Of a DNA stretch of 64,000 nt, positions 17,093 to 28,600 are shown one piece after another. This DNA is from Marinoscillum pacificum (GTDB lineage: Bacteria > Bacteroidota > Bacteroidia > Cytophagales > Cyclobacteriaceae). The position numbers and the translations under genes are program-made. The stretch lies in the NCBI RefSeq assembly GCF_024714495.1, contig NZ_JAMZMJ010000009.1:1-64000 (forward strand), in the 5' to 3' direction. Within the stretch, counting starts at the first letter, position 1; the number at the start of each line of letters is the position of its first letter. The notes below the pieces were generated by a model. It did no database searches and was not told the DNA's origin. It saw only the letters and a program-made list of their open reading frames with translations.

Positions 17093-20065
17093 TTAGAAAC
17101 TAATTTCAATACCCGCGGTGTATGCTCTACCAACTGGGTATCTAAAGAATTCGTCACCATCTTCTTCAGCTTCAGGATCAAAACCGGAATAATTTGTGAA
17201 AGTCAGTAAGTTTTGGCCTTGCACAAATATTCTCGCATTAGACATACCTACTTTTGAGATTACATTCTTAGGAAGAGTGTATGAAAGGTTTACGTTTCTT
17301 AACCTAACAAATGATCCATCCTCCAAATATCTTGTACTGATTGAGTTTGCTTGATTATTTCCACCCAAACGAGGCTGTGGTCTGCTAACAATATCACCAG
17401 GAGCTGTCCAATAGTCTTCTCCAGCAACTTCCAAGTGATTCCAGCCAAATCTTTGACCATCACTTTCAATAAATCTTCTTGAAGAGTTGAAAATCTCATG
17501 TCCCAAAGCGAAGTTAAAGAAGACATTCAGTGTTAAACCTTTATACGATAACGTATTACTTAAGCCACCAATATAATCTGGTGTTGCATTTCCTACTTCA
17601 AATAAGCCGGCATTAGCATAGTTTCCGGTTACGCCGCCATCTTCAGTAAACCACAATGGTGTACCATCAGCTGGATTAACACCAGCCCATTTCTGAATCT
17701 CCCAGGTTCTGATTGGCTTTCCTTCTCTCCAAACTTGATTTCCGTTATCAATATCTTCTCCATCAGGAAGTGACAAGATTTCATTTTCGTTATACGCTAT
17801 ATTAAAATCAGTTGTCCATTTCAGTTCTCCTTCAAGATTTACTGTGCTTAAAGTCAACTCAATTCCTCTGTTTCTTAACTCACCAATGTTTCGTGTTGCA
17901 GTAGTGAAACCACTCGTTCTGGAAACTGGCACATCTAATAAAAGATTCTCTGAGATTTTATTATACAGTTCAGCACCTAGCAACACTCTATTTTTAACGA
18001 AACCTAAATCAATTCCAATATTAAGAGTTGTACTCGTTTCCCATGTCAAATCTGGATTTGCAATTTGTGATGGAGCGCTACCTGGCAATCCATTATATGC
18101 AACTCCAAATCCATATAATCCTAAAGAAGCATAGTTACCAATTGAAGCGTTTCCAGAAGTACCGTATGATACTCTTAATTTCGCGTCAGTGAGGATGTTT
18201 TGTGGTTGCATAAACCCTTCCTCAATCAGTCTCCATGAACCTGCAACTGCCCAAAAAGTGGCATATCTATTCTCAGCTCCAAATCGAGATGATCCATCCC
18301 TTCTTACTGAACCTGTGAAATAATACCTGTTTAGGTAATTATAATTTAATTGACCAAGTACTGATTCAAAAGCGAATTCATTAACAAATCCATCAACACC
18401 TTGAGGAACCGCTGTAGATTGTAGCGTTTTCAGCTTACCAGATGCTAATCCCACACCATAGGCAGAAAAATTCTCTCTTCTATTTTTCTGGAATTCATAA
18501 ACAGCCAACGCATCGAAAGTATGATCATTGCCGATTTTCCAATCTCCACTAATCTGAGTTTGACTTGTTACTGTGATATTTTCATTGTAATCATTTGTAA
18601 TATCACCATTGTTATCAAATCCATCATTCGTTGTAGGATCCTGGAAAGAATTCTCCTTAATCGAAACAAAATCCACTGCACCAGTTTGAGATACTCTTAA
18701 ATTATCCAAAATATCCCAAGCCAATACTCCTTTACCAAGTGTTCTAAGTGTATTAGTTGTAACAGGGTTAATCGGAGTGGAGTATAAGAAATTATCTCCT
18801 GTAAAAATCGCAAACTCAGGTTCCTGGCCGGTGTACAGCTGACCTGTATTTGGATTGTATGGACTTTGTAAAGGAGTATTAACAAATGCTGCTAATAGCG
18901 GAGAAGCAAATCTGTTTCCTGCAACCGCGTTTAATTGATCAGTATAAGAAACGTTAGAGTTCAATGAAAAGTCAATATTGTCTCTAAATCTTTTATCCAA
19001 ATTAGCTCTAGCAGAAACTCTACTGAATGAAGATTCAATTAAAGTACCATCTTGTTGGAAGTAACTTCCACTTACAAAATACCTAGTTGACTCGTCTCCA
19101 CCAGTTGCTTGTACCTCATAATTTTGAGTTTTACCTGTTCTAAATGCTGCATCTACCCAGTTGAAAGTAGAATCCAACATTTGGCTTGGTCTATTCGCAT
19201 CAATTTGTGCCTCATTTTGTCCTGAATTTGCAAGAATAGTTCTCTCGTAATCCCAAGCTTGTTGAGCACTCATCATTTGGAAGTTACCAAATTGGGGTTT
19301 TGTTATACCATATTGAGCTCTAGCCGTAATTTTAGTATCTCCAGCTTTACCCTTCTTGGTCGTAATCAAAATCACACCATTACCGCCTCTAGATCCGTAA
19401 AGAGCTGTAGCTGCAGCATCTTTTAACACAGTCAGGCTAGCAATATCATTAGGGTTGATATTTGATAGAACATCAGCTGTTTCGGTTGCCGAAGTAAAAT
19501 CTCCTGACTGAACAGGAATACCATCTATTACATAAAGCGGACCACGTCCTGCTGTAATAGATCCAGTTCCCCTAATACGAATGTTTTGAGCAGCACCAGG
19601 CTGTCCAGATGGAGCTGTAGAGTAAACTCCAGGCGCCCTACCTTGAATCAATTGATTCACATCTGGCATTGGAATACTCTCAATTTGAGCACCATCAACT
19701 GAACTAATTGCTGAAGTCAATTTGGCTTTGCTCGTATTGTTGTAACCGGTTACTATAACTTCTGTCAATTGTTGTACATCAGAAGCCATTGCAACATCAA
19801 TAGCAGATCTAGCGCCAATCTCAACTTCTTGACTAGCTAAACCAATAAATGAAAACACTAAGGTCCCTCCCTCTTCGGGCACACTTAGTCGATAATTACC
19901 ATCTAAATCAGTAGTGGTTCCTGTTGTAGTTCCTTTAAGAACTACGTTTACACCTGGAACTGTTTCTCCTGAATCATCAGTAACAGTACCAGATACTGTC
20001 CGTTGTGCTGTAGCAACGAATGCAACAACAAAACTGAACAAACTCAGTAGTAGAATCCTCTTCAT
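17093..20065 (-). CDS. SusC/RagA-family TonB-linked outer-membrane channel (first copy)
   Basis: A 990-aa TonB-dependent importer. A signal peptide (1-20) is followed by a carboxypeptidase-regulatory-like domain (about 22-100), a TonB-box-like EVIVTGYN, a plug (about 105-230, with the SusC hallmark LKDAAATALYGSRGGNGVI) and a 22-strand-type barrel ending in a C-terminal Phe. It imports whatever the paired SusD captures, using TonB/ExbBD energy. It is first in a four-gene operon. The 36-bp leader and first 17 coding bases closely match the second susC of the window. Confidence 0.96.
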   Translation of the reverse strand: MKRILLLSLFSFVVAFVATAQRTVSGTVTDDSGETVPGVNVVLKGTTTGTTTDLDGNYRLSVPEEGGTLVFSFIGLASQEVEIGARSAIDVAMASDVQQLTEVIVTGYNNTSKAKLTSAISSVDGAQIESIPMPDVNQLIQGRAPGVYSTAPSGQPGAAQNIRIRGTGSITAGRGPLYVIDGIPVQSGDFTSATETADVLSNINPNDIASLTVLKDAAATALYGSRGGNGVILITTKKGKAGDTKITARAQYGITKPQFGNFQMMSAQQAWDYERTILANSGQNEAQIDANRPSQMLDSTFNWVDAAFRTGKTQNYEVQATGGDESTRYFVSGSYFQQDGTLIESSFSRVSARANLDKRFRDNIDFSLNSNVSYTDQLNAVAGNRFASPLLAAFVNTPLQSPYNPNTGQLYTGQEPEFAIFTGDNFLYSTPINPVTTNTLRTLGKGVLAWDILDNLRVSQTGAVDFVSIKENSFQDPTTNDGFDNNGDITNDYNENITVTSQTQISGDWKIGNDHTFDALAVYEFQKNRRENFSAYGVGLASGKLKTLQSTAVPQGVDGFVNEFAFESVLGQLNYNYLNRYYFTGSVRRDGSSRFGAENRYATFWAVAGSWRLIEEGFMQPQNILTDAKLRVSYGTSGNASIGNYASLGLYGFGVAYNGLPGSAPSQIANPDLTWETSTTLNIGIDLGFVKNRVLLGAELYNKISENLLLDVPVSRTSGFTTATRNIGELRNRGIELTLSTVNLEGELKWTTDFNIAYNENEILSLPDGEDIDNGNQVWREGKPIRTWEIQKWAGVNPADGTPLWFTEDGGVTGNYANAGLFEVGNATPDYIGGLSNTLSYKGLTLNVFFNFALGHEIFNSSRRFIESDGQRFGWNHLEVAGEDYWTAPGDIVSRPQPRLGGNNQANSISTRYLEDGSFVRLRNVNLSYTLPKNVISKVGMSNARIFVQGQNLLTFTNYSGFDPEAEEDGDEFFRYPVGRAYTAGIEISF

Positions 20066-20439
20066 ATTTTACTGTTTTGTTATGTAAGCATTATGTTTCA
20101 ATTCCCCTAATTTAGATCACCTGAAGCACATTTTAGTATTTTTTAACACCGGGTTTTTTCATGCTCATTATTAAAAAGACATTAAAATGCAATAAGTTTT
20201 GATAGATAATTTCATTTAATGCTTGCAGGCATAAACGACACCAAATAATCAACGGAAATAAACCTGATGCCAATATTTTATTTTGACTAAAAAAGTTGGA
20301 TTATTTTATCTCTTTTTCATCGAAAAAGGTGATTTCCAGCAAAATAAATTAGTATTTCGTATGAATACTGGTAATTCTGAAATGCGAAGGCATAAAAAAA
20401 GCTCAATTTTCATTGAGCCTTCAAACGATATGATTTTTC
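20066..20439. other. Intergenic region upstream of the first susC
   Basis: 374 bp without a gene. The susC-proximal 36 bp (20066-20101) matches the leader of the second susC, with TTGAAACATA at the same position. The distal end holds the terminator of the HELGH protein gene (20394-20418). The middle is A/T-rich, and I see no ORF, RNA or confident promoter in it. Confidence 0.6.
20394..20418 (-). terminator. Terminator of the HELGH-motif protein gene
   Basis: Stem GCTCAAT/ATTGAGC (20401-20407 and 20412-20418) with a 4-nt loop, followed on the minus strand by seven T. It lies about 20 bp after the stop at 20440. Confidence 0.75.
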
Positions 20440-23400
20440 TTATTTCTTAATGACTTTATAACTTAGCACATCCCCCTCATAGGTAGTAAAACTGAGAACA
20501 TAAGTACCTGAACTACATTTCTTCCAATGATCACTCAGAGATAAACTTCGAGCACCATCTGGAACACTCCAACTAGCAATTACAGATCCTGAAAGTTCAA
20601 TAAGATGAACTGATTTTATTCGCTCGTACATATGTACATTCAAAACATCATACGCAGGATTCGGATACAGTTCTATCATATTGGCTTCCTCTTCAGCGGC
20701 CACAATGTATATTCCTGATGTAGTCATAGTACATTCACCAATAGTCACAGCACCAGAATATGTACCACTTTTTGAGGCTTTTATGGTTTGCCCTATTTCT
20801 TCTGTAAGAACTTCATTATCCAAAAACCACTGATAACTATCACCAGCAGATAAACTTAAATCTACTGTTGGGCCACTTCCAGATTGTGTAACTATCGGCT
20901 CATGAGTTGGTGAAACGCTGAAAGTAGTGTCTACACTAATAGTATTTAAACTTTGATCAGCGGCTGTCAAAACCACATTGTAACTGCCTGCATCAACAAA
21001 TTCTACAATATGTGGACCAGGACCAGAAGCCTGAACCGGAGAAGCACTTTCACCGAAATACCAAGACAAGTCATATATGGCACCTTCTGATTCGTTATAA
21101 AATGTATACGCAACACCAGAACAACCGGAATTCCCACTAGTCAACTCACTAGAAAATGCAGGTGCTATTTCCCCTAGTCCGGGCCCAATCAATTCAAAGT
21201 CATCGATTGCCATGCCAGCATCAACTTCCGCAGGATCTGTTAAAAACACAAACCTGAAAGAAACATGATTGGAACCACTCAAGAAACTTACATCTACTTT
21301 CTTTTGCTCAAAACCATCTGAGATACCGGTAAATATCGGGACCCCATTCCCAAAAATTGCGTTAGGATCTGACAAATCATCATACCATTCTTCACGCACT
21401 TGCTCATCTAACTTTGTCCATGTTTGTCCTCTATCAGTGGTATATTCTACTATAAAACCATCCCAAAGATTCTCAAATGAATACTTCGCAAAGAATGACA
21501 TTTCATAATCACCGATGATGGCAAAATCAAATTCTGGAGTATACAAATATGCTTCTGAGTTATTAGCATAATTACCTTCTGCAAGACCAGTCACCCATGC
21601 CAAATCTCCAGAATTTGTCCCATCTTTTCCTGGAACATCTGAATTACCCAATTCAAATCCAGTTCCTGCGAGATTTACAGCAATAAAATCAGAAGTAGAA
21701 CTTTCAAAATTTCCACCATCGCTCAATTGATAGGTCGAACCTTTTTGACTGATTACAGTGATATAGTTTTCTCTTGTAAAAGAAGACGAACCATTAGGAT
21801 AATTAACTGTCAATGAGATATCAAAACTGCCTCCCTGATCATATATGTGAATTGGATTTTGGACATCAGAAGTGGTTCCATCACCAAAGTTCCACAGATA
21901 GCTAGTTGCCCCAGATGAAGCGTAAAAAAACTCAATTTCTTGATTGGGGAAATTAAAAGTTGTGTCAGCTGAATAAAAACGAGCTGTAGGATCAGATGCT
22001 AGAATTTGAAAATTATCAATCAACACACCCTCATTTCCATACTCTGAATTTTGCCCACCAGATAGCAAAAAATACGATATTTTAATCATTACGGAGTTAC
22101 CAACTATGCCGTAAAGAGGATAACTCGCTGTTTTCAATTCATATGAATCGTCCGAATCCTTTGTATCAACACCAAAAAAATCACCATAGGCTATAGATTG
22201 ATACCATGACTCCCCCAATCCATCATTAGCATTACCCAGCTTAGACCAAGTAACCCCGGAGTCCAAACTAAAAAACACTCCTGCATAATCAAACTCAGAG
22301 AATTCACCCAAATAATCAAAGCTTAAAACATAATCTTTAGATTCATCACTCAAATCGAAAACAGGACTTACTAATGCGCTTTCAATACTTTGATTTGGAG
22401 ACACAATTGTATTGGATAACCCCGTAACCCAAGCCTGAGAAGAATAATTTTCAAATTTGTCAACTGGAATACCTAGTTCCCAGAGCCCTTGACCTGAAAT
22501 ATTGCTCGAGGCAATGAAACCAGCAGCATCAGAAGTAAAATCACCACCGTCACTTGTAGTAAATGGAGGATTTATAGAACTTAAACTAGTTAGTGTTACT
22601 TCATAGCTCCCTATTTCTGGAACTCTGTAACTTTTACTCAACGCATCACTTAATCCATCGAAATAGTAATTGAGGGATGACTTAGTAGCATCAGGACTTA
22701 CATTAACTGTGAAAACACCTGAACTAACTTCTGCTAAATTATATGCTACGGTATCACCTCCATCATAATAAACATTCACCACAAAGTCATCGGTAATAAG
22801 TGTAGTATCAGATGCCAGAGTTACTTTAAAATTCAATGGTGAATTAACATCAGCAACTAGCAATGGACTGTGGTCTATATCTGTTCTAAACCATCCCATG
22901 TCAGCAAAAAAACCTAATGTAATAATTCCAGGATCGTGAATAACCTCCGACGGAGCAACAGCTGGTGTCATTAATGCATTCGCAGTATTATTAAATGTTG
23001 ATTCATCCCAGTGTGATATACTTGACCCTAAATCATAATTTGATGGGGCATAAACTCTTGCAGGCCCACTGTTTGCACTATTTACTAATTCACTGGAAAC
23101 ATAAACATCAGCACTAGTTAGAAAGCTTCCAATTTCAGTACTCCCATTTGGAAGAGATATAATGTTAGTACCAACCCCATCTTCCAAATATTTCGTAAAA
23201 ATCATTGGAAAACCAGTTTCTTGCAAATCCCATCTCCCTGTATCATCGGTATCATCATAATCTTCTCCGGATATAAACCCGAGACCATGCCCAAGTTCAT
23301 GAAGAACAACCGACACAAGATCATATTGGCCTGATCCCTGACCATCAGTTCCTAGGTACCAATTACTAAAGCTGCTATTGAATGAAGCTTCAATATCAAA

Positions 23401-23844
23401 TTCATCCTCTCCATTAAGATCTATTCCGGCAATTTTCTCTGCAAGAGGAATTGGGTACCAAGTATTTGATTCTGGTGCATTCTCAAAATCTCTAAAATAT
23501 GTAGTTGCCCCCGCTGCACCAAGAACCCCAGATTCCAAAGGCTCCCAAGTTGCCTTTACACGTATTTTGACATCCGATTTCAAAATAGACTCCCATATAT
23601 CTACAGCATATTGAAATGCTATCTGAGCCTCATCAGAAAAGCCTATATATTCTACTTCAAAAATACCATTTGCGGATTGTCCTTGCGCTGAACGTGTGTT
23701 ATGAGGGATTCTTGACAACAACTTAAAGTCATTCGGCTTAGTTATTGCCGGACAAATTACTGGAGTCCCTTTTCTACTTTCTTGGGCTTCAGAAAGAAAT
23801 CCCAAAAGAATAAGAAGTATAAACAAACTATTTTTTACAATCAT
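20440..23844 (-). CDS. Large T9SS-exported protein with HELGH metalloprotease-like domain and PKD domain
   Basis: A 1134-aa secreted protein. The signal peptide ends near residue 20 (SEAQ). The N-terminal domain carries HELGHGLGF (182-190), a zincin HExxH with catalytic Glu183. The third ligand of classical metzincins is missing (Ser at that place), but a later SHWD (277-280) and LMTP (291-294) could supply a distant His and a Met-turn. Middle regions resemble two beta-sandwich modules, a PKD domain follows (about 640-715, WNFGDG), then more Ig-like sequence, and a T9SS tail from about 1057 (YPNPA). Protease activity is inferred. It lies between the two susCD pairs. Confidence 0.85.
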   Translation of the reverse strand: MIVKNSLFILLILLGFLSEAQESRKGTPVICPAITKPNDFKLLSRIPHNTRSAQGQSANGIFEVEYIGFSDEAQIAFQYAVDIWESILKSDVKIRVKATWEPLESGVLGAAGATTYFRDFENAPESNTWYPIPLAEKIAGIDLNGEDEFDIEASFNSSFSNWYLGTDGQGSGQYDLVSVVLHELGHGLGFISGEDYDDTDDTGRWDLQETGFPMIFTKYLEDGVGTNIISLPNGSTEIGSFLTSADVYVSSELVNSANSGPARVYAPSNYDLGSSISHWDESTFNNTANALMTPAVAPSEVIHDPGIITLGFFADMGWFRTDIDHSPLLVADVNSPLNFKVTLASDTTLITDDFVVNVYYDGGDTVAYNLAEVSSGVFTVNVSPDATKSSLNYYFDGLSDALSKSYRVPEIGSYEVTLTSLSSINPPFTTSDGGDFTSDAAGFIASSNISGQGLWELGIPVDKFENYSSQAWVTGLSNTIVSPNQSIESALVSPVFDLSDESKDYVLSFDYLGEFSEFDYAGVFFSLDSGVTWSKLGNANDGLGESWYQSIAYGDFFGVDTKDSDDSYELKTASYPLYGIVGNSVMIKISYFLLSGGQNSEYGNEGVLIDNFQILASDPTARFYSADTTFNFPNQEIEFFYASSGATSYLWNFGDGTTSDVQNPIHIYDQGGSFDISLTVNYPNGSSSFTRENYITVISQKGSTYQLSDGGNFESSTSDFIAVNLAGTGFELGNSDVPGKDGTNSGDLAWVTGLAEGNYANNSEAYLYTPEFDFAIIGDYEMSFFAKYSFENLWDGFIVEYTTDRGQTWTKLDEQVREEWYDDLSDPNAIFGNGVPIFTGISDGFEQKKVDVSFLSGSNHVSFRFVFLTDPAEVDAGMAIDDFELIGPGLGEIAPAFSSELTSGNSGCSGVAYTFYNESEGAIYDLSWYFGESASPVQASGPGPHIVEFVDAGSYNVVLTAADQSLNTISVDTTFSVSPTHEPIVTQSGSGPTVDLSLSAGDSYQWFLDNEVLTEEIGQTIKASKSGTYSGAVTIGECTMTTSGIYIVAAEEEANMIELYPNPAYDVLNVHMYERIKSVHLIELSGSVIASWSVPDGARSLSLSDHWKKCSSGTYVLSFTTYEGDVLSYKVIKK

Positions 23845-24040
23845 TTCAGCTAATTCAATACAATCAAGAGTATTTAAAAACTATGCTAAATATAAATAAT
23901 AGAGCTCTTAAGTGTATTGATAAATCTACATATCATCATTATGATATTTGGCAGACCTAGAATAATTGAGGAAAGTTGCACACAATTTTAAAATACCATC
24001 AAGCTTTTGTAGCATCCTTTCCCTTTGTCTTATTGGCATA

Positions 24041-24072
24041 AAAAAAGACTACCCTTTTTAGGTAGTCTTTTT
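24041..24072 (-). terminator. Terminator of the second susCD pair
   Basis: Arms GACTACC/GGTAGTC extended by A and T runs, with loop CTTTTTA; symmetric enough to work on either strand. It lies 28 bp after the stop of the second susD. The rest of the spacer (to 23845) shows no gene. Confidence 0.8.
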
Positions 24073-24100
24073 AAAATATTGATATTCTTAGTTTATAGGA

Positions 24101-25606
24101 TTAATTAGCATCCCACCATAATTTACCATCCAAATCATCTGCAGCCCAGCCTTGATTTGAAATAGCATCATTATAGTTACTAGAGTTCAAGTCTCTTTCA
24201 CTTGTACTGTAACCTTGTCTTGTTGGTATTTCACCACTTTCATTTTGTGCGTTATCAGCAGGAGCCAAAGTAGGGAAACCTAATCTTCTCCATTCAGCCC
24301 AAGCTTCATATCCATTAGGGAATATTGCAACCCATTTCTGGTAAGCAATTTGCTCTATAGCTCTAGAAGCATCAAAAGCAACCTCACTGTTTGTGATATA
24401 AGTAGCATAATCTGCATCTACACCATGTTGAGCAAGAGAAGCCTGTATACCTTGCTCATAAAAAGTTTGAACATCTCCAGTTATCCAGCGTCTCTCAACA
24501 CCTTCAGCTAAAGTGAAAGCCACTTGTGCAGAAGTGTAGATGTCTGCAGGAGTATCTTGCATTCTAAACGCATCACCTAAGAAAGATACAGCACTGTTAG
24601 AAATGGATCCAGCAGCAGCCTCAGTCAATCCATATGGCATACCTACATAAGTTGTAGTATTTTCAACTGGATTCGCATAAACTGGCAATCTTGGATCTGC
24701 AATCACATCCATCATACCTGATCCTTTAGCACCTGGGTGAGGACTAGTATATGTATCAATTTGCATGTAGTTCATCAAAGGATCTGCAATAGTCCAGTCT
24801 TTTCTACCACTAGTTACAAATGAATTATAGTATGGGTTTTCATAAGTCTGAACAGCTAAGTATCTGTAGCTGATATTTTCAGAATTATCCAGAGCTATAA
24901 CACCATCACTGTAAGCACTAGCAAATTCAGTAGCAGCTTTAGAAGGAGAAACTTCTGACAACCTTGCAGCAGCAATTAGTCTAGTTGTGTTAGCAAATTT
25001 CTCCCACATATCCATATCACCACCAAACAGGATATCACCACTTATAGGATCACCACTAGCATCAATCATCGCTACAGCATCTTTAAGTGTTTGAATACAA
25101 CCATCATAGATAGCCTCTTGAGTATCATATTCAGGAGTGATTACTGGTTCAGCAGCTGCTCCTTTCAACGCATCAGAATAAGGAAGGTCTCCCCATCTGT
25201 TGGTCATATGAAGGTAGTAATACGACTGAAGAATTCTAGCAATAGCAATTTGATTAGTATTAGAACCATCTCTTGCCGCCTCTGCCATAGTTTCTTCATT
25301 GGTATTCATATCGATGATCTTTTGCAAATCTGCAAGAGGACCACTATAGAATCCATCTGAAGAGAAATTAACAGTTGTGTAGTTATCAGCAGATGTATAC
25401 TGACTGTTAGCAATGTACTGAACATACAATGCACCCTGAGTAGCTGTGATTGTACCACCAAGACTTAGCATACTATTAGTAAGTAATGCACTTGTCTTAG
25501 GTGTTGTTGAAGCATTAGAGTTTATTACATAATCACCATAATCATCCCATCCACATGAGTATGATATTAGGCCTGTAAGAACTAATAATATATATATATT
25601 TTTCAT
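24101..25606 (-). CDS. SusD/RagB-family nutrient-binding lipoprotein (SusD-like type 2)
   Basis: A 501-aa outer-membrane lipoprotein; the lipobox ends at Cys18 (SYSCG). It differs from the first SusD: it lacks the GHRTFDLWR signature and instead has IAYQKWVAIFPNGYEAWAEW near the C-terminus, typical of the second SusD-like subfamily often paired with peptide- or unknown-substrate SusC proteins. It starts 12 bp after its susC partner and ends at a strong terminator, so the pair forms a two-gene operon. Confidence 0.93.
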   Translation of the reverse strand: MKNIYILLVLTGLISYSCGWDDYGDYVINSNASTTPKTSALLTNSMLSLGGTITATQGALYVQYIANSQYTSADNYTTVNFSSDGFYSGPLADLQKIIDMNTNEETMAEAARDGSNTNQIAIARILQSYYYLHMTNRWGDLPYSDALKGAAAEPVITPEYDTQEAIYDGCIQTLKDAVAMIDASGDPISGDILFGGDMDMWEKFANTTRLIAAARLSEVSPSKAATEFASAYSDGVIALDNSENISYRYLAVQTYENPYYNSFVTSGRKDWTIADPLMNYMQIDTYTSPHPGAKGSGMMDVIADPRLPVYANPVENTTTYVGMPYGLTEAAAGSISNSAVSFLGDAFRMQDTPADIYTSAQVAFTLAEGVERRWITGDVQTFYEQGIQASLAQHGVDADYATYITNSEVAFDASRAIEQIAYQKWVAIFPNGYEAWAEWRRLGFPTLAPADNAQNESGEIPTRQGYSTSERDLNSSNYNDAISNQGWAADDLDGKLWWDAN

Positions 25607-25618
25607 GATATATCTTTC

Positions 25619-28600
25619 TTAGAATTTCAATTTCAGGTCAAATCCAAATGATCTAGTACCTGGTAGGTTACCACTTTCTACCCATGCACCGTTGTTTCTA
25701 GATGTTTCTGAATCTCCACTGATTTCTGAAGGATCTATTCCATCAACGTTGCTATGAATTAACCATGGGTTATTAGCAACCAATGCAATAGAAGCGCCTT
25801 TAAGCACACCAGTTTTATCTAACATACTAGCAGGGAAGTTGTAACCAACTCTGATTTCTCTCATCTTGATGAATGTCATATCGTACATCCATGCTTCGTG
25901 AAGAGCGAATAAACTTTTCCAGTACTCATCAGCAGCAAGGTAAGTTGTGTTAGCAGAACCATCTTCGTACACACCACCAAAGCTTAATCCACCGCCAGTT
26001 TCTGGAGAATCTCTAATTGGATTGCCTTTGTCGTTAGTACCAACAGTTTCAGCAGTCAAACCTGAATATGCTCCAAACATTCTACTGATTGAGTGGAACA
26101 TACCACCAAATTGGTAATCAATAGTAAATGACATTTCAAAATTCTTGTAAGAGAATCTATTGAACATACCACCAGTGAAATCAGGAAGCATTTGACCTAA
26201 ATCTTCACCGTCATCATAAAGTGGAGTTCCATCTGTATTTACAACGATATTACCATCATCATCTCTTCTGAATTTACGACCTACGATTACTCCTAGTTCA
26301 GCATTTTCTCTAGCAACAGCCTGGATACCTCCCCAGCCACCAACAGTGCTTGTACCTCTAAATCCGTTAGATAAAGCAAAAGCATCATCTTCTTCTGGAT
26401 CACCATAACCTAAGTTATCGATTACTGTAGTGTTCTGAGCAATGTTGAAGTTCACATCCCAGTTGAATCCACCTGCTGATTTAACAGGAGTACCTCCGAT
26501 AGAAAGTTCCCAACCTTTAGTATGAGACTCTACAGAGTTAGTCAAGAAAACACTACCTCCTGAAGATGCAGGAATAGTTACATCCAAAGGCTCATTTGAG
26601 TTATCCTGATAGTAGTAAGAGAAATCTGTTTTCAATCTATTGTTCAAGAAACCTAATTCAAGACCTATTTCTTGAGAAGATGTAGTTGCTGGCTCAAGAG
26701 TTGGATCAATCAATCTATTAGGAACAGATGTGATTGCGTTACCATCATAAGCAATTCCTAAAGGATAAGTAAGCTGAGTTCTGTAAACATCACCTGAGTA
26801 AGGATCAACCTCAGAACCTACTCTTGCATAACCACCTCTTAATTTACCATAAGAAAGGAAGCTTAAATCTACTAGTTCAGAGAACACGAAAGATACTGAT
26901 GTAGAAGGGTAAATGAATGCATTGTTACCGTTAGGTAATTTAGAGTCATAATCTGCTCTCAATGTTCCATCGAAATATAAGAAATCTCTAAATCCAAGTG
27001 AAATCTGTCCAAAGTAACTATTCACTTTACTTTGACCAACGTAGTTTCCTACTGTAGCTTGATCCACTGAAGCAGAGATATTGAATAGGTTATCCACACT
27101 CAAACCTCCAGAAGTTCCCATGTTCCATGTTCTGAAGTTATTTGTTCTGAAGTTAACACCAGCGTTTGCTACTAATGATAATGTTTCACCGAATCTTTTA
27201 TTGTAGCTTAACATACCCTGGATGTTATCCTCAAATCTGTCATATGCACTTGTGCTGTATCCAGACAGGTTCAATGTTCCTGAAGCTGTTCTACTTTCAG
27301 ACCAGTAATTCTGAGCATCTCTTGTTGCTTGTAAAGAAACTTTCAAGCCATCAATGATCTCATAGTTCAACGCAAATTTCGCACTGTAAACTTGCTTTTC
27401 CCACTCGCTTGAGTTTGCATAAACTGTTGTGTATGGGTTATCCCAATATAATGGAGTTGGATCAGTTGGTGAGTTGATGTTCCAACTTGTATAAGAGCCA
27501 TCTGGCATTTGATAGTATTTCTTCAATAGATCAATATCCAATTGTCTCTGGAACCACTGATTCACGTTTGATCCCACACTATTGTAACCTTCAAACAAGT
27601 TACCAAAAGTTGAAGTCTTATTATAGTTTGCTGCAGCAACAAGCTCTAACTTATCAGTCAAGTTAGCGTTCAAACCTAAGTTGAAATATAGTTTCTCTTG
27701 ATCTGTGTTTTCCATCACACCAGTTCTAGCAGATCTAGTGATTGTAGTATTCAAATTGTATTTGTCACCACTTTTAGAAACAGTAACACCAGTTGTATTG
27801 GTCACACCAGTTCTAAAGAAATCTCTTACGTTATCAGGATTAGAATTCCAAGGTCTTGCTTGACCGTATCCAGCAGTTCCTTTTGTGAATGCATCCCACT
27901 GGGCAACCATTCTACCATCTAACTTAGGACCCCAGCTTTCATCAGCGTAGAATTCAGTCATTGGCATCCCATCCAATCCTGCCAATCCTGCATCATGAAT
28001 ACTTGGATCGTAGTTGAATGTAGCAAAATCCTGAGAATAACCTCCACCATACTCATTCTGATATTCCGGTAGGATGTAAACTTTCTCAAACATAGTAGTT
28101 TGGTTCAAGCTAATACTAACTTGATCCTTAGATACACCTTTCTTAGATGTAAGGATAACTACACCATCTCTTGCTCTGTTACCATACAAAGCAGCAGCGT
28201 TCGCACCTTTCAATACGTTCAAGTTAGCGATGTTATCCATGTTGATCGATGAAGGATCCTGAACAACAATTCCATCCAAAACATAAAGTGGGCTGTTACC
28301 ACTCAAACCTCTGATACCTCTAATACGAACAACTGGAGCACCAAACTTAGCACCAGAACCAGACACGATCTGTACACCGGCAATTTTACCAGCTAGAGCA
28401 GTGTTGATGTTCGTTTCACGAGCTACTCTTAGGTTTTCAGCAGCTACTTCTTGTGTAGCATAACCCAAAGATTCTTTATCTCTCTCAATACCTAATGCTG
28501 TTACAACAACTTCAGTAAGTTGTTGAACATCACTCTGCATTGTTACATTCACTACTGACCTTGAACCTACTTCAACTTCTTGAGTAGCCAATCCAATAAA

